From Candidatus Saccharimonadota bacterium (GTDB lineage Bacteria; Patescibacteriota; Saccharimonadia; Saccharimonadales; Saccharimonadaceae): a stretch of DNA of 48,486 nt. The stretch's first letter is position 1, and the number at the start of each line of letters is the position of its first letter. A program made the translations under genes and the position numbers. This document shows, piece after piece, positions 17,992-24,908 of this stretch. Location: NCBI GenBank assembly GCA_017460065.1, contig JAFUBT010000008.1, forward strand, positions 1-48,486. The letters run 5' to 3'. The notes under the pieces are model-generated. The model did no database searches and had not been told where the DNA came from. It saw only the letters and a list, made by a program, of their open reading frames with translations.

Positions 17992-18834
17992 ATGTACGCA
18001 GCATTAGGAATTATTGAGAATTCAAAACATTCTGGCGAGCTAATTGGGGTTCACCAAAAACTTGACCGTACTGCGCGTTGGCTAGTCGCTAAACACTTGC
18101 CAATCGCCTCGATGGATTTCCCTAACATTGATAACATCCTATATTTTGAGGGCTCTCGCGGTCCGGATGGGCTCAAACGTAAATCTCCCGGTCAAGATGA
18201 CCCAGATTATTTCATACAGCCCGACAAAGACGACGGCCAACTGATTACTCTTATACATAATCACCAACATAATCTGGTGCGAGCACTCAAAAAGCATGAC
18301 CGCGTCCGAGCATCATTTGAGGCGGCCTGGATGGCGCATGCGATAGTCGATGGTCTAACGCCAGCCCACCATTATCCCTACCGTAAAATCGTAGACGAGC
18401 TAATGACCGATAAGGACTACGCTAAATTGTTCGGCCATCCGATTAAGGGTATTATGCGTGGGGATAGCCTCGCGCAGGCTGTTCGCAATAACTGGCTATA
18501 CTGGGGTGCTGGTGGCGTAATGACGAAACATATTGCCTTTGAGTATGGCGTTGCATATACGATTGCGGCCATTCCGTACAAGCGTATCGCCCCCAAAAAT
18601 CTCAAACGTGCAGATTTGCAACGAGCGGACGTTGATAAAGCTTTCTATAATGCGCTCGATCGCATCTCTACGCTTAAAATGTATGACAGCTTTTTGAGCG
18701 ATGGCTGGACCACGCAGTTAGTACTCGAAACGCGCGAAACCCTCATCCCAGAAATTGTTCGAGCTGTTACCTTGGCATGGGCTGCTTGTATTATTGAAGC
18801 CAACAAAAAGGAGGGGGGAAAGAATGCGCGGTAA
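17992..18834 (+). CDS. Zinc-dependent phospholipase C-like protein
   Basis: 280 aa, no signal peptide. The spacing of histidines and aspartates resembles the all-helical zinc phospholipase C / S1-P1 nuclease fold: GVHQKLDRTARW near the N-terminus, DPDYFIQPDKDD, HNHQHN, and MAHAIVDGLTPAHHYPY with the HxxxD pair and nearby histidines. I infer a metal-dependent hydrolase fold; the substrate is unknown and no activity can be claimed. It starts 3 nt after recG and its 3' end overlaps rsmD by 11 nt, so it lies in the recG-rsmD operon. Confidence 0.5.
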   Translation: MYAALGIIENSKHSGELIGVHQKLDRTARWLVAKHLPIASMDFPNIDNILYFEGSRGPDGLKRKSPGQDDPDYFIQPDKDDGQLITLIHNHQHNLVRALKKHDRVRASFEAAWMAHAIVDGLTPAHHYPYRKIVDELMTDKDYAKLFGHPIKGIMRGDSLAQAVRNNWLYWGAGGVMTKHIAFEYGVAYTIAAIPYKRIAPKNLKRADLQRADVDKAFYNALDRISTLKMYDSFLSDGWTTQLVLETRETLIPEIVRAVTLAWAACIIEANKKEGGKNAR

Positions 18835-19351
18835 AACCCAGATTAGAATCGTGTCAGGGAGTCTTAGTGGAAGGTTAATTGATACTCCAAGCAATCATGG
18901 CGTAACGCAGCCGATGGGCGAACGCGAGCGCATGGCAATTTTCAACCAAGTCCGCCCATATCTAGCTGGCGCAAAAGTTCTCGACGCTTTTGCGGGCAGT
19001 GCTGCGCTAGGGATTACAGCCTTGTCGAACGGCGCTGCGTCGGCCGACTTTCTCGAGAATAATCCCAAAGCCATTAAAACGATTCAGGCAAATATCGACA
19101 AGCTTAAGCTCAATCAAAACGCTCGCCTTATTCGGCGCGTGCAGGGCGAATATGATATCATTTTTGCCGACCCACCTTACGAGCGGCCACAATACTCTCG
19201 CGTTGAAAATATCGCCAAACATCTTAAGCAAGGTGGCTTGCTTATTCTGTCGCATCCGGGGACGCCTGAACCACCGGCTTTTGTTGGTTTGGCTCCGATA
19301 AGTGACCGGAGCTATGCGGCGGCTCATATCAAAATCTTTCAAAAAATCTAA
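18824..19351 (+). CDS. rsmD: 16S rRNA (guanine966-N2)-methyltransferase RsmD-like
   Basis: Class I SAM-dependent methyltransferase, 176 aa. It begins RIVSGSLSGRLIDTPSNHG and TQPMGERERMAIFNQ, as RsmD does, followed by VLDAFAGSAALGITALSNGA (SAM-binding motif) and the catalytic FADPPYERPQY (DPPY). The segment between strands 3 and 4 is shorter than usual. ATG 18824 is chosen because AAGGAGGGGGG sits just upstream; an earlier in-frame start at 18755 would lie deep in the preceding gene. A strong terminator follows. Confidence 0.88.
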   Translation: MRGKTQIRIVSGSLSGRLIDTPSNHGVTQPMGERERMAIFNQVRPYLAGAKVLDAFAGSAALGITALSNGAASADFLENNPKAIKTIQANIDKLKLNQNARLIRRVQGEYDIIFADPPYERPQYSRVENIAKHLKQGGLLILSHPGTPEPPAFVGLAPISDRSYAAAHIKIFQKI

Positions 19352-19382
19352 AAAATAACCCCTCGAGAGGGGCTATTTTAGA
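19352..19382. terminator. Bidirectional terminator (rsmD and minus-strand small ORF)
   Basis: AAAATAACCCCT-CGAG-AGGGGCTATTTT is nearly a perfect inverted repeat with T runs usable on either strand. It ends rsmD on the plus strand and overlaps the stop of the 22-codon ORF on the minus strand. Confidence 0.88.
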
Positions 19383-19446
19383 TTTTTACGCGTCGGATCG
19401 CGACTTTTGTGTCTCGATCGCAACAAGCGATAATTTTGATTTTCAT
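19378..19446 (-). CDS. Candidate 22-aa small protein
   Basis: An ORF on the minus strand encodes MKIKIIACCDRDTKVAIRRV plus KI and a stop. It is below usual gene-calling limits but has a full expression cassette: a -35-like TTGTGT, 18 nt, then TATAAT at 19508-19503; an AAGAGGTG Shine-Dalgarno about 10 nt before the ATG; and a strong terminator overlapping the stop. The peptide is basic with a Cys-Cys pair. Alternatively the transcript is a non-coding RNA of about 140 nt and the ORF is incidental. Function unknown. Confidence 0.45.
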   Translation of the reverse strand: MKIKIIACCDRDTKVAIRRVKI

Positions 19447-19502
19447 GTTTGTTTGCACCTCTTTTGTCTTCGTGTTTGTCTCACCTCACACTACACAGTT
19501 AA

Positions 19503-19532
19503 ATTATAATACAGACTCCTCGAAAAACACAA
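19503..19532 (-). promoter_or_regulatory. Promoter of the 22-aa ORF
   Basis: Read on the minus strand: TTGTGT, 18 nt, TATAAT (hexamer 19508-19503). Transcription would begin near 19496, leaving a leader of about 50 nt before the ATG. Confidence 0.5.
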
Positions 19533-19580
19533 GCATAAACTTGCTAAAAAGCTTGAAAATACTGTAAAGTTCTCATGCTA

Positions 19581-19607
19581 TTGGCACTCGACACTTGACA
19601 GTGCTAA
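19581..19607 (+). promoter_or_regulatory. CIRCE operator of hsp20
   Basis: TTGGCACTC-N9-CAGTGCTAA, a near match to TTAGCACTC-N9-GAGTGCTAA. It covers the -35 hexamer (TTGACA, 19595-19600) of the hsp20 promoter, so bound HrcA would block polymerase. Confidence 0.88.
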
Positions 19608-19623
19608 TTATCTGCGCTATACT
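19595..19623 (+). promoter_or_regulatory. Sigma-70-type promoter of hsp20
   Basis: TTGACA (19595-19600), 17-nt spacer, TATACT (19618-19623). Expected start near 19630, giving a leader of about 90 nt. Confidence 0.88.
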
Positions 19624-19684
19624 GAAACTATCCGAAGCCACCAGGGACAGAAGTAAGATAAGTAATCAATGAACCCTGATGCTG

Positions 19685-19716
19685 GCTCCGCTTTCAAAAC
19701 ATTAACTGAAAGGAGC
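19685..19716 (+). promoter_or_regulatory. SD-masking hairpin in hsp20 leader (candidate RNA thermometer)
   Basis: GCTCC (19685-19689) can pair with GGAGC (19712-19716) and TTTC (19692-19695) with GAAA (19708-19711), leaving a 2-nt bulge and a 12-nt loop. The whole GAAAGGAG ribosome binding site would be in the stem, 4 nt before the ATG at 19721. An upstream stem (AGCCA 19636-19640 with TGGCT 19683-19687, and CAGGG with CCCTG) shares bases with it, so the two cannot both form fully. Confidence 0.5.
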
Positions 19717-19720
19717 AACT

Positions 19721-20182
19721 ATGCGATTCCCAATCGACAATCTTTTTGAGGAAATGTTTAATGACTTCGACGACGATCTCTTCGCTGCCGCACCACGTCA
19801 CCCTGGTCACAATCTGATGCGCTTGCCAAAACCGGACATGGGGCTCATGCGGACGGACGTCAAAGAGAATAAAAAGAATTATCAGCTGAGCATTGAGCTG
19901 CCTGGCTACAAAAAGGATGACGTCAAGGTTAAGCTCGATAAGGGCGTACTAACCGTCTCTGCCACACGCCACGAAGAGAAGAGCGATGAAAAAGATGGCA
20001 AAATCATCCGCCACGAACGCCATTTTGGTTCGGTCAGCCGCAGCTGGTATGTTGGCGAAGAGCTTAAGCAGCAAGATGTCAAGGCCAACTATAAAAATGG
20101 CATTTTATCGTTGATAGTGCCAAAGGTCGAAACCAAAGCCGACTTACCCGAAACGGACAAATATATCGCTATCGAAGGCTAA
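19721..20182 (+). CDS. Small heat shock protein (Hsp20/alpha-crystallin)
   Basis: ATP-independent holdase chaperone, 153 aa. After a short N-terminal arm (FDDDLFAAAPRHPGHN) the alpha-crystallin domain spans about residues 45-145: MRTDVKENKKNYQLSIELPG, YKKDDVKVKLDKGVLTVSA, RHERHFGSVSRSW and the closing NGILSLIVPK with its I-x-V-like end. AAGGAG lies just upstream of the start. Control appears double: a CIRCE operator over the promoter for HrcA repression, and a leader hairpin that hides the ribosome binding site. The gene stands alone with its own promoter and terminator. Confidence 0.96.
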   Translation: MRFPIDNLFEEMFNDFDDDLFAAAPRHPGHNLMRLPKPDMGLMRTDVKENKKNYQLSIELPGYKKDDVKVKLDKGVLTVSATRHEEKSDEKDGKIIRHERHFGSVSRSWYVGEELKQQDVKANYKNGILSLIVPKVETKADLPETDKYIAIEG

Positions 20183-20211
20183 TCCAAACCTCCGTTCAAA
20201 GATTTGCTAGT

Positions 20212-20245
20212 AAAACCGCCCGTATGCCTCATTGGGGCGGTTTTT
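20212..20245 (+). terminator. Terminator of hsp20
   Basis: AAAACCGCCC ... GGGCGGTTTTT, a 10-bp stem with a following T run. Confidence 0.88.
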
Positions 20246-20252
20246 CACATAA

Positions 20253-20279
20253 CAAAAAATACTCCTAACGGAGTTTTTG
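20253..20279. terminator. Terminator of tRNA-Leu (bidirectional)
   Basis: ACTCC-taac-GGAGT with T runs on both sides. On the minus strand it follows tRNA-Leu by about 27 nt; on the plus strand it backs up the hsp20 terminator. Confidence 0.75.
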
Positions 20280-20305
20280 CACTAAAGAATGCGTCATGGA
20301 ACCAA

Positions 20306-20390
20306 TGGTGCGCGAGACTGGACTTGAACCAGCACGCCCGAAGGCATATGCTCCTAAGGCATACGTGTATACCAATTTCACCACTCGCGC
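20306..20390 (-). tRNA. tRNA-Leu (anticodon UAG)
   Basis: On the minus strand: acceptor GCGCGAG/CTCGCGC, D arm with TGGTGAAATTGGTA, anticodon stem TATGC/GCATA around loop CTTAGGA (anticodon TAG), a long variable arm with a TTCG tetraloop (class II), T loop TTCAAGT, discriminator A and an encoded CCA. The long variable arm confirms leucine identity. Confidence 0.95.
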
Positions 20391-20407
20391 AAAATCAGCT
20401 ACCTGTT

Positions 20408-20437
20408 ATTTTACCACCGATGGTCCACAAAGGGCAA
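20408..20437 (-). promoter_or_regulatory. Promoter of tRNA-Leu
   Basis: On the minus strand: TTGCCC (20437-20432), 18 nt, TAAAAT (20413-20408), 17 nt before the tRNA 5' end. Confidence 0.65.
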
Positions 20438-20443
20438 GCACTA

Positions 20444-20472
20444 TTGCAAAATACTGCCAAATATGCTATAAT
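20444..20472 (+). promoter_or_regulatory. Promoter of the 107-aa orphan gene
   Basis: TTGCAA (20444-20449), 17-nt spacer, extended -10 TGcTATAAT (hexamer 20467-20472). It diverges from the tRNA-Leu promoter within 80 bp. Confidence 0.75.
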
Positions 20473-20507
20473 TGAAGAATCGCAGATTTTCTCAAAGGAG
20501 GAGAAAA

Positions 20508-20831
20508 ATGGTACCTTACATTAGGAATTGGCGCCCACAGTGGCACGCCTTCGATCAAGTCACCGACCAAGATAAGGAGCGCCTAGCGAAAGACTTCTGG
20601 AAGTTTGCTCGTTCGGCCTCTGATGGAGATCGCTTCACTAGTCCCATTCCATTCCGTATCGCTGGTCGCGTATACGACAGTGAGGATTACGAAGCTGGAG
20701 ACATCATCCTTACCTCTACAGTCAGAGGCATCAAATGCAATGTCGTACGTGGTGACTTCGTCTATTTTGAGGTAGTGACGAAAAACAATCATTACGTCAT
20801 ATACCTCAACGATGCCCAAGAACACATCTAG
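20508..20831 (+). CDS. Hypothetical protein, 107 aa
   Basis: Not recognised. The protein is soluble and aromatic-rich (IRNWRPQWHAFDQ, KDFWKFARSAS), with a second half that looks like beta strands (YEAGDIILTSTVRGIKCNVV, GDFVYFEVVTKNNHYVIYL), possibly a small barrel. The ATG at 20508 is chosen because AAGGAGGAG ends 4-5 nt before it; a longer in-frame reading from 20472 would start inside the promoter. The gene is a complete single-gene unit with a near-consensus promoter, strong ribosome binding site and terminator, suggesting high expression. Confidence 0.8.
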   Translation: MVPYIRNWRPQWHAFDQVTDQDKERLAKDFWKFARSASDGDRFTSPIPFRIAGRVYDSEDYEAGDIILTSTVRGIKCNVVRGDFVYFEVVTKNNHYVIYLNDAQEHI

Positions 20832-20843
20832 CGCCATCTAGCA

Positions 20844-20870
20844 CCCCCCCAGTTCGCTGGGGGATTTTTC
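20844..20870 (+). terminator. Terminator of the 107-aa orphan gene
   Basis: CCCCCAG-ttcg-CTGGGGG followed by ATTTTT, a stable tetraloop hairpin starting about 15 nt after the stop. Confidence 0.93.
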
Positions 20871-20910
20871 TGCACTTGAATTTTCGTGTTTATGCTTTTT
20901 AAAAACGTGC

Positions 20911-20937
20911 TAGAATAGTATAAGAAATGGGTGGAAG
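20911..20937 (+). promoter_or_regulatory. -10 element and weak RBS of the FAD-linked oxidase
   Basis: Extended -10 TGcTAGAAT (hexamer 20911-20916) and GGTGGAAG immediately before the ATG at 20938. An ATG at 20926 opens only a four-codon ORF. Confidence 0.5.
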
Positions 20938-22533
20938 ATGAATCGAGTAGCGGCTTATTTGAATCGTTATATTGATGGCGTAGCGTATAGTGCGCCAAAT
21001 ATTTTGGAACATTATGCGACCGACCGATCGGTCCTCAAATATCATCCACGGATTGTTGCCGTGCCAGCCAACACGCAGGACTTGTGTCGGCTATTGCGTT
21101 TTAGCTTCCAGCTCAGCAAAAAGAATATTGTTTTGCCAGTCACTGTTAGAGGCGGTGGAAATAGCAAAACTGGTGCCGCAATCGGTAACGGCCTTGTTAT
21201 TTCGACGGAACGTCTCAATCGTATTCAGGAAGTTGACCTGCGCCAGCGCTTGGTGCGCGTACAGGCCGGCGTTACTTATGCGCAGTTGCGTGAAACTTTG
21301 CGCACGCACGGTATGGATTTGCCGATTTCTGCCGATGGTAGCGAGACGATTGGGGGCATTATCGCGCGAGGCGCCAAATGTTCACTCAACGCCAAGGCTA
21401 TGGACATCAGCGAAGTGATCCAACAGCTAGAACTCGTACTATATGATGGTTCGGTAATAGAATCGCGCGACATTAACCTTTCTAAAGTGGATAAGAAAAA
21501 CGACCTTAAAGCCACTGAGATAACGGTGTACAAGACACTTAACACAGTGCTGCCGAGTGCCCCGAAAAAGAAGCCGCAACGTCCAACTGGCAGCACAATC
21601 GACCATGCGGGCCTGTATGGCTTAAAGGGGCTTGACGCGCAGCATTTCAATCTCATTCCGCTCGTATGCGGCTCTGAGGGGAGTATCGGCGTGGTATCCG
21701 AAGTCATTTTGCAGTGCGAAGCAATCTACGATACGCCCAACTACGTGGCAGCACTTTGCCGTACTGCCGACAAGTATCTCCAATTTGTCGATTTGCTCAA
21801 AGAACTCGCGTTTACGGAAATTAAAGTCTACGATACAGAGATTTTTAATGCTAAGGACTCTACCGGCAAAGATACTAGCTTCTTCCGGAGCGCCGACGAC
21901 AATGGCTTTTTAGTGGTAGCCTGCGCCAAAGACGATTCCAAACGCCTGCGACGCCAGAAACTCCGCAAACTCAGCAAGCGCATGCCGTCTAGCCTACGCC
22001 TCATCCAATCGACTCCAGACAACATCTCTGAATTCACAACCTTAGACGAGAAGCTTAATGCCTACCTAAACGACAGCGGCGCCACGCAACACTTGCCGTT
22101 GTTCGACGATGTATTTATTCCGCGTCCATCGCAGAGAGATTATTTCAACGGCCTCAACTTTCTGGCCGCCAAGCATAAGCTACAGTTAGCCGTTTTCGGT
22201 AATGTCGACCACGACCTATTCTCTATACGTCCTAGTTTTAACCTCGCTGATGCCAACGATCGCCGTAAGCTTATTCTATTCACACGTGAATATTTTGCCT
22301 TAATCAATATGGTGCATGGTAAAGTTTGCGGCAATTCTTCGGATGGGCGTTATATCGCAAAGTTCGCCACTGGCCAACGCGACGCCAAACAACTTGCGCT
22401 CGAGGCCAACGTTAAGCAGATTTTTGACCCCGCCGGCATCCTAAACCCTGGAATTAAGCATCAGGTTGATGCACGTGCGGTCTTTAAGCACTTCCGCAAT
22501 AGTTACAATACGGGGCTAAGCTCGAGAGACTAA
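20938..22533 (+). CDS. FAD-linked oxidase (GlcD / D-lactate dehydrogenase-like)
   Basis: 531 aa flavoprotein of the PCMH/VAO type. The FAD-binding half contains VPANTQDLCRLLRF, VTVRGGGNSKTGAAIGNGLV (PP-loop), GSETIGGIIARGA and LVCGSEGSIGVVSEVIL. The C-terminal half has the oxidase cap (LFDDVFIPRP, AVFGNVDHDLFSIRP) and ends with IFDPAGILNPGIK, the hallmark closing motif of the GlcD/Dld group. The family oxidises D-2-hydroxy acids or related substrates; the actual substrate is not evident. There is no iron-sulfur (GlcF-like) domain and no partner subunit next to it. A -10 element and weak ribosome binding site support the start. Confidence 0.82.
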   Translation: MNRVAAYLNRYIDGVAYSAPNILEHYATDRSVLKYHPRIVAVPANTQDLCRLLRFSFQLSKKNIVLPVTVRGGGNSKTGAAIGNGLVISTERLNRIQEVDLRQRLVRVQAGVTYAQLRETLRTHGMDLPISADGSETIGGIIARGAKCSLNAKAMDISEVIQQLELVLYDGSVIESRDINLSKVDKKNDLKATEITVYKTLNTVLPSAPKKKPQRPTGSTIDHAGLYGLKGLDAQHFNLIPLVCGSEGSIGVVSEVILQCEAIYDTPNYVAALCRTADKYLQFVDLLKELAFTEIKVYDTEIFNAKDSTGKDTSFFRSADDNGFLVVACAKDDSKRLRRQKLRKLSKRMPSSLRLIQSTPDNISEFTTLDEKLNAYLNDSGATQHLPLFDDVFIPRPSQRDYFNGLNFLAAKHKLQLAVFGNVDHDLFSIRPSFNLADANDRRKLILFTREYFALINMVHGKVCGNSSDGRYIAKFATGQRDAKQLALEANVKQIFDPAGILNPGIKHQVDARAVFKHFRNSYNTGLSSRD

Positions 22534-22568
22534 AACTGCTACCGCTTGGACTCTTATCTGTTTGATGA

Positions 22569-22581
22569 TATAATTTTGGGC
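22569..22581 (+). promoter_or_regulatory. Leaderless-type promoter of tig
   Basis: Extended -10 TGaTATAAT (hexamer 22569-22574), then 7 nt, then ATG 22582. Confidence 0.7.
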
Positions 22582-23928
22582 ATGATTAGTAGTAGCACCA
22601 AACACAAAACTTCCGTAGAATTTACGGTAGCTTTCGATCAACATGATTTCGAACCGGCTCGCCTACAGGCCTTAAAGCGCTTGGCGCGTAACGTCAAGGT
22701 CCCGGGCTTTCGTAGCGGTAAGGCTCCAGCTAATGTGGTCGAACAGTATGTCAACCCCAACGAGTTAGCAAATTTGATGCTCGACATTTTGGTGCGCCGT
22801 AGCATTCCCAAACTCTTTGCCGACGCTCAGCTTAATCCCATTTCGATTCCGCACATTGACATTATTAAGTACGTCCCAGGTGATTCCGCCGAGATAAAAA
22901 TTACCGCAGACATTATGCCGGAGGTCAAATTAGCCAATTACCGAAAACTTAAGGCTGGCTACACGGAGCCAGTCGTCAAAGATTCTGACGTTGACGATGT
23001 GCTGGATAGGCTTGCGACTAATCTAGCAGAGACTAAGGTCGTCAAGCGTGCTGCCAAGCAGGGCGATGAGGTTATTATCGATTTTAAAGGGATGAAAGAC
23101 GGCAAGGCCTTCGAGGGAGGAAGCGCCAAAGATTATAAGCTCGGACTCGGCTCTGGCCAATTCATCCCAGGCTTCGAGGATGGTATTATCGGCCATGGCG
23201 CCGGCGACAAATTCAATCTCGGCCTCAAATTCCCCAAAGATTACGGTGTGGCCGATTTGGCGGGGCAGGCAGTCGTATTCGAAATTCTAGTTAAACAAGT
23301 CAACGAAATCGTTAAGCCAGCTATCGACGACGCGCTCGCCCAAAAAACCGGCGGCTTCGAAACCTTGGCTGAACTCCGCAAGGATATTCGTAAAAATATT
23401 GAGGTCCAGTCGCAACGCGAAGCGGATAATCAATTCAAAGACCAGCTGCTACGGCAATTGGTCGAAGGTTCAAAAACCGAGGCCCCACAAGGGCTAGTCG
23501 ATGAGCAGGTCGAGCGTATGCGCGAAGATGCGCAGCGTAATCTGCAGACTCGTGGCATGACTCTAGAAGATTATCTCAAGCAACGCAATCAAGACATGGC
23601 TGCATATACAGCCGAGCTCCGAGAAAATGCCGAACGACGAGTTATTAGCAGCATCGTCGTCCAGAAGTTGTCCGAAGAGCTCGCAATCGAACCCGACGAA
23701 AAAGAGGTTCAGCGGCAGCTAGCCGAAATGCGCCACGTTTACCGGAATGACGAAAACGCCACCAAGCAGCTTGATAACCCCGAAGTTATCAGTGGTATCC
23801 GCAACCAGATTCGCGTCAATATGACGATGGATAAACTGGCAGAAATCAACCGCCCACACGCCAAGGCGACGAAGCCGACTAAAGCCGCGACCAAGAAGCC
23901 TAACATGAAAACAAAAACCAAGAAATAA
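22582..23928 (+). CDS. tig: Trigger factor
   Basis: Ribosome-bound chaperone and peptidyl-prolyl isomerase, 448 aa. The N-terminal ribosome-docking domain has VPGFRSGKAPANVVEQY (GFRxGK signature), the central FKBP-type domain has GDEVIIDFKGMKDGKAFEGG and GSGQFIPGFEDGIIGHGAGD, and a long helical C-terminal domain follows, ending in a Lys/Thr-rich tail. The start is placed at 22582, where the protein begins MISSSTKHKTSVEF; an in-frame TTG at 22546 would put a TATAAT inside the coding region and add residues foreign to the family. A bidirectional terminator follows. Confidence 0.95.
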   Translation: MISSSTKHKTSVEFTVAFDQHDFEPARLQALKRLARNVKVPGFRSGKAPANVVEQYVNPNELANLMLDILVRRSIPKLFADAQLNPISIPHIDIIKYVPGDSAEIKITADIMPEVKLANYRKLKAGYTEPVVKDSDVDDVLDRLATNLAETKVVKRAAKQGDEVIIDFKGMKDGKAFEGGSAKDYKLGLGSGQFIPGFEDGIIGHGAGDKFNLGLKFPKDYGVADLAGQAVVFEILVKQVNEIVKPAIDDALAQKTGGFETLAELRKDIRKNIEVQSQREADNQFKDQLLRQLVEGSKTEAPQGLVDEQVERMREDAQRNLQTRGMTLEDYLKQRNQDMAAYTAELRENAERRVISSIVVQKLSEELAIEPDEKEVQRQLAEMRHVYRNDENATKQLDNPEVISGIRNQIRVNMTMDKLAEINRPHAKATKPTKAATKKPNMKTKTKK

Positions 23929-23930
23929 AC

Positions 23931-23958
23931 AAAAAATCCCCTACCTGGGGGATTTTTT
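23931..23958. terminator. Bidirectional terminator between tig and the zinc-ribbon-like gene
   Basis: AAAAAATCCCC-tacctg-GGGGATTTTTT, 11-bp stem with T runs on both strands. The stop codon of the minus-strand gene lies inside it. Confidence 0.9.
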
Positions 23959-24150
23959 ATTGGCTAGGTGCCAGTGTTCGCCGTATTCGCACTTGTAGAC
24001 ATCCAGCGCGCCGGGCGCTAAGCCGTGCTCAAATTCAACCAAGCGCGCACTGCGCTCCGCTTCGTCGCGGTCTGCGTAGCAGATTTTCTGCCGCTCGTTG
24101 ACCCAGCATCTTTTTGGTTCGTAGCCCCTGGCTGGATGGATTTTGTGCAT
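23941..24150 (-). CDS. Small zinc-ribbon-like protein
   Basis: 69 aa, basic. Contains YEPKRCWVNERQKICYA and a C-terminal VYKCEYGEHWHLANKK. The latter resembles small CPR proteins that end in Y.C..CG.WHL, but here only one cysteine of the second pair remains, so metal binding is doubtful. ATG 24150 overlaps the stop of alkD (TGATG) and is preceded by AAGGGAGAG. The function is unknown; coupling to alkD suggests shared regulation only. Confidence 0.65.
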   Translation of the reverse strand: MHKIHPARGYEPKRCWVNERQKICYADRDEAERSARLVEFEHGLAPGALDVYKCEYGEHWHLANKKSPR

Positions 24151-24845
24151 CAAAACTCTCCCTTCAGGAATTTTTGGCGCTCGGCTTCTGGCATCCGCTC
24201 AATCGCATTACGCAAACAGGCGCGTGGCATTCGTGTGTAGTTGTCGATAATGTAAGACTCCACGAGATGTTTATCTATCTTCACATAGATAACGCGCAGC
24301 ATCCAGCCGCAAGCTTTGTGGACCAGCGGCTCCGCGTCCTCGAGGTTCCAGTCGATCACATCGAGCCCATTCGCCAGCACGCCACGTCGATAAAAATACT
24401 GGTATGCTACGATGGCCATTCGACGCTGCCAGAAGTTTAAGCTGTAACTTAATTCGCGCAGCTTGCTTTCGTCGTGCTGTTCGAGCGCCCAGCGTCCCAA
24501 AATATTCGGCGCAAAGCCATCAACCAAGTCCCAGTTATTAATGTAGTCCATATTTTGCAGGAATAGTTCGTGGCAATGCTGGGGGTTTCGGGGATACTGT
24601 AAACTCAAAATTACCAAAGCCGCAAAACGATAGTCATGAATCGGCGAATGAAGCAGTTCGAGTAAAGATGTTTCTGGCAGGCTTTTGTAGCGCGCGGCAA
24701 TTTTTCGCAAGGTAGGGACGTGGATTCCTAAGAGGATGTCATGCTCGCCGTATTTTCCCGGTTTGATGCCAAAAAATGGAGCCCAAGCAGCCGCATAATC
24801 TGGGTCAATCTCGCGCTCAAGTTCCGCAATCAACTCCCTGTGCAT
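24150..24845 (-). CDS. DNA alkylation repair protein (AlkD-like glycosylase)
   Basis: HEAT-repeat DNA glycosylase of the AlkD family, 231 aa, usual length. The family removes N3/N7-alkylated bases by wrapping the duplex. INNWDLVDGFA supplies W105 and D109 with the same four-residue spacing as the W109/D113 pair of Bacillus AlkD, and KACGWMLR supplies W181, matching W187. WQRRMAIVAYQYF is a further family motif. The start is fixed by TAAAAT exactly 6 nt upstream on the minus strand, so the mRNA is probably leaderless. Translation is coupled to the small gene that follows. Confidence 0.9.
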   Translation of the reverse strand: MHRELIAELEREIDPDYAAAWAPFFGIKPGKYGEHDILLGIHVPTLRKIAARYKSLPETSLLELLHSPIHDYRFAALVILSLQYPRNPQHCHELFLQNMDYINNWDLVDGFAPNILGRWALEQHDESKLRELSYSLNFWQRRMAIVAYQYFYRRGVLANGLDVIDWNLEDAEPLVHKACGWMLRVIYVKIDKHLVESYIIDNYTRMPRACLRNAIERMPEAERQKFLKGEF

Positions 24846-24908
24846 AGATTAATTTTACCATAAGATAAAATCCTTGCGAAAAAAGCAAAAGTGTGATATA
24901 ATATAAGT
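24846..24908. promoter_or_regulatory. Divergent leaderless-type promoters (alkD and 114-aa membrane gene)
   Basis: Minus strand: TAAAAT at 24857-24852, 6 nt before ATG 24845. Plus strand: TGaTATAAT (hexamer 24897-24902), 6 nt before ATG 24909. Neither start has a Shine-Dalgarno sequence. Confidence 0.72.

Noticed and set aside
19636-19687. Riboswitch in the hsp20 leader
   Set aside because: The stems do not resemble a known aptamer; a hairpin masking the ribosome binding site explains the pairing more simply.
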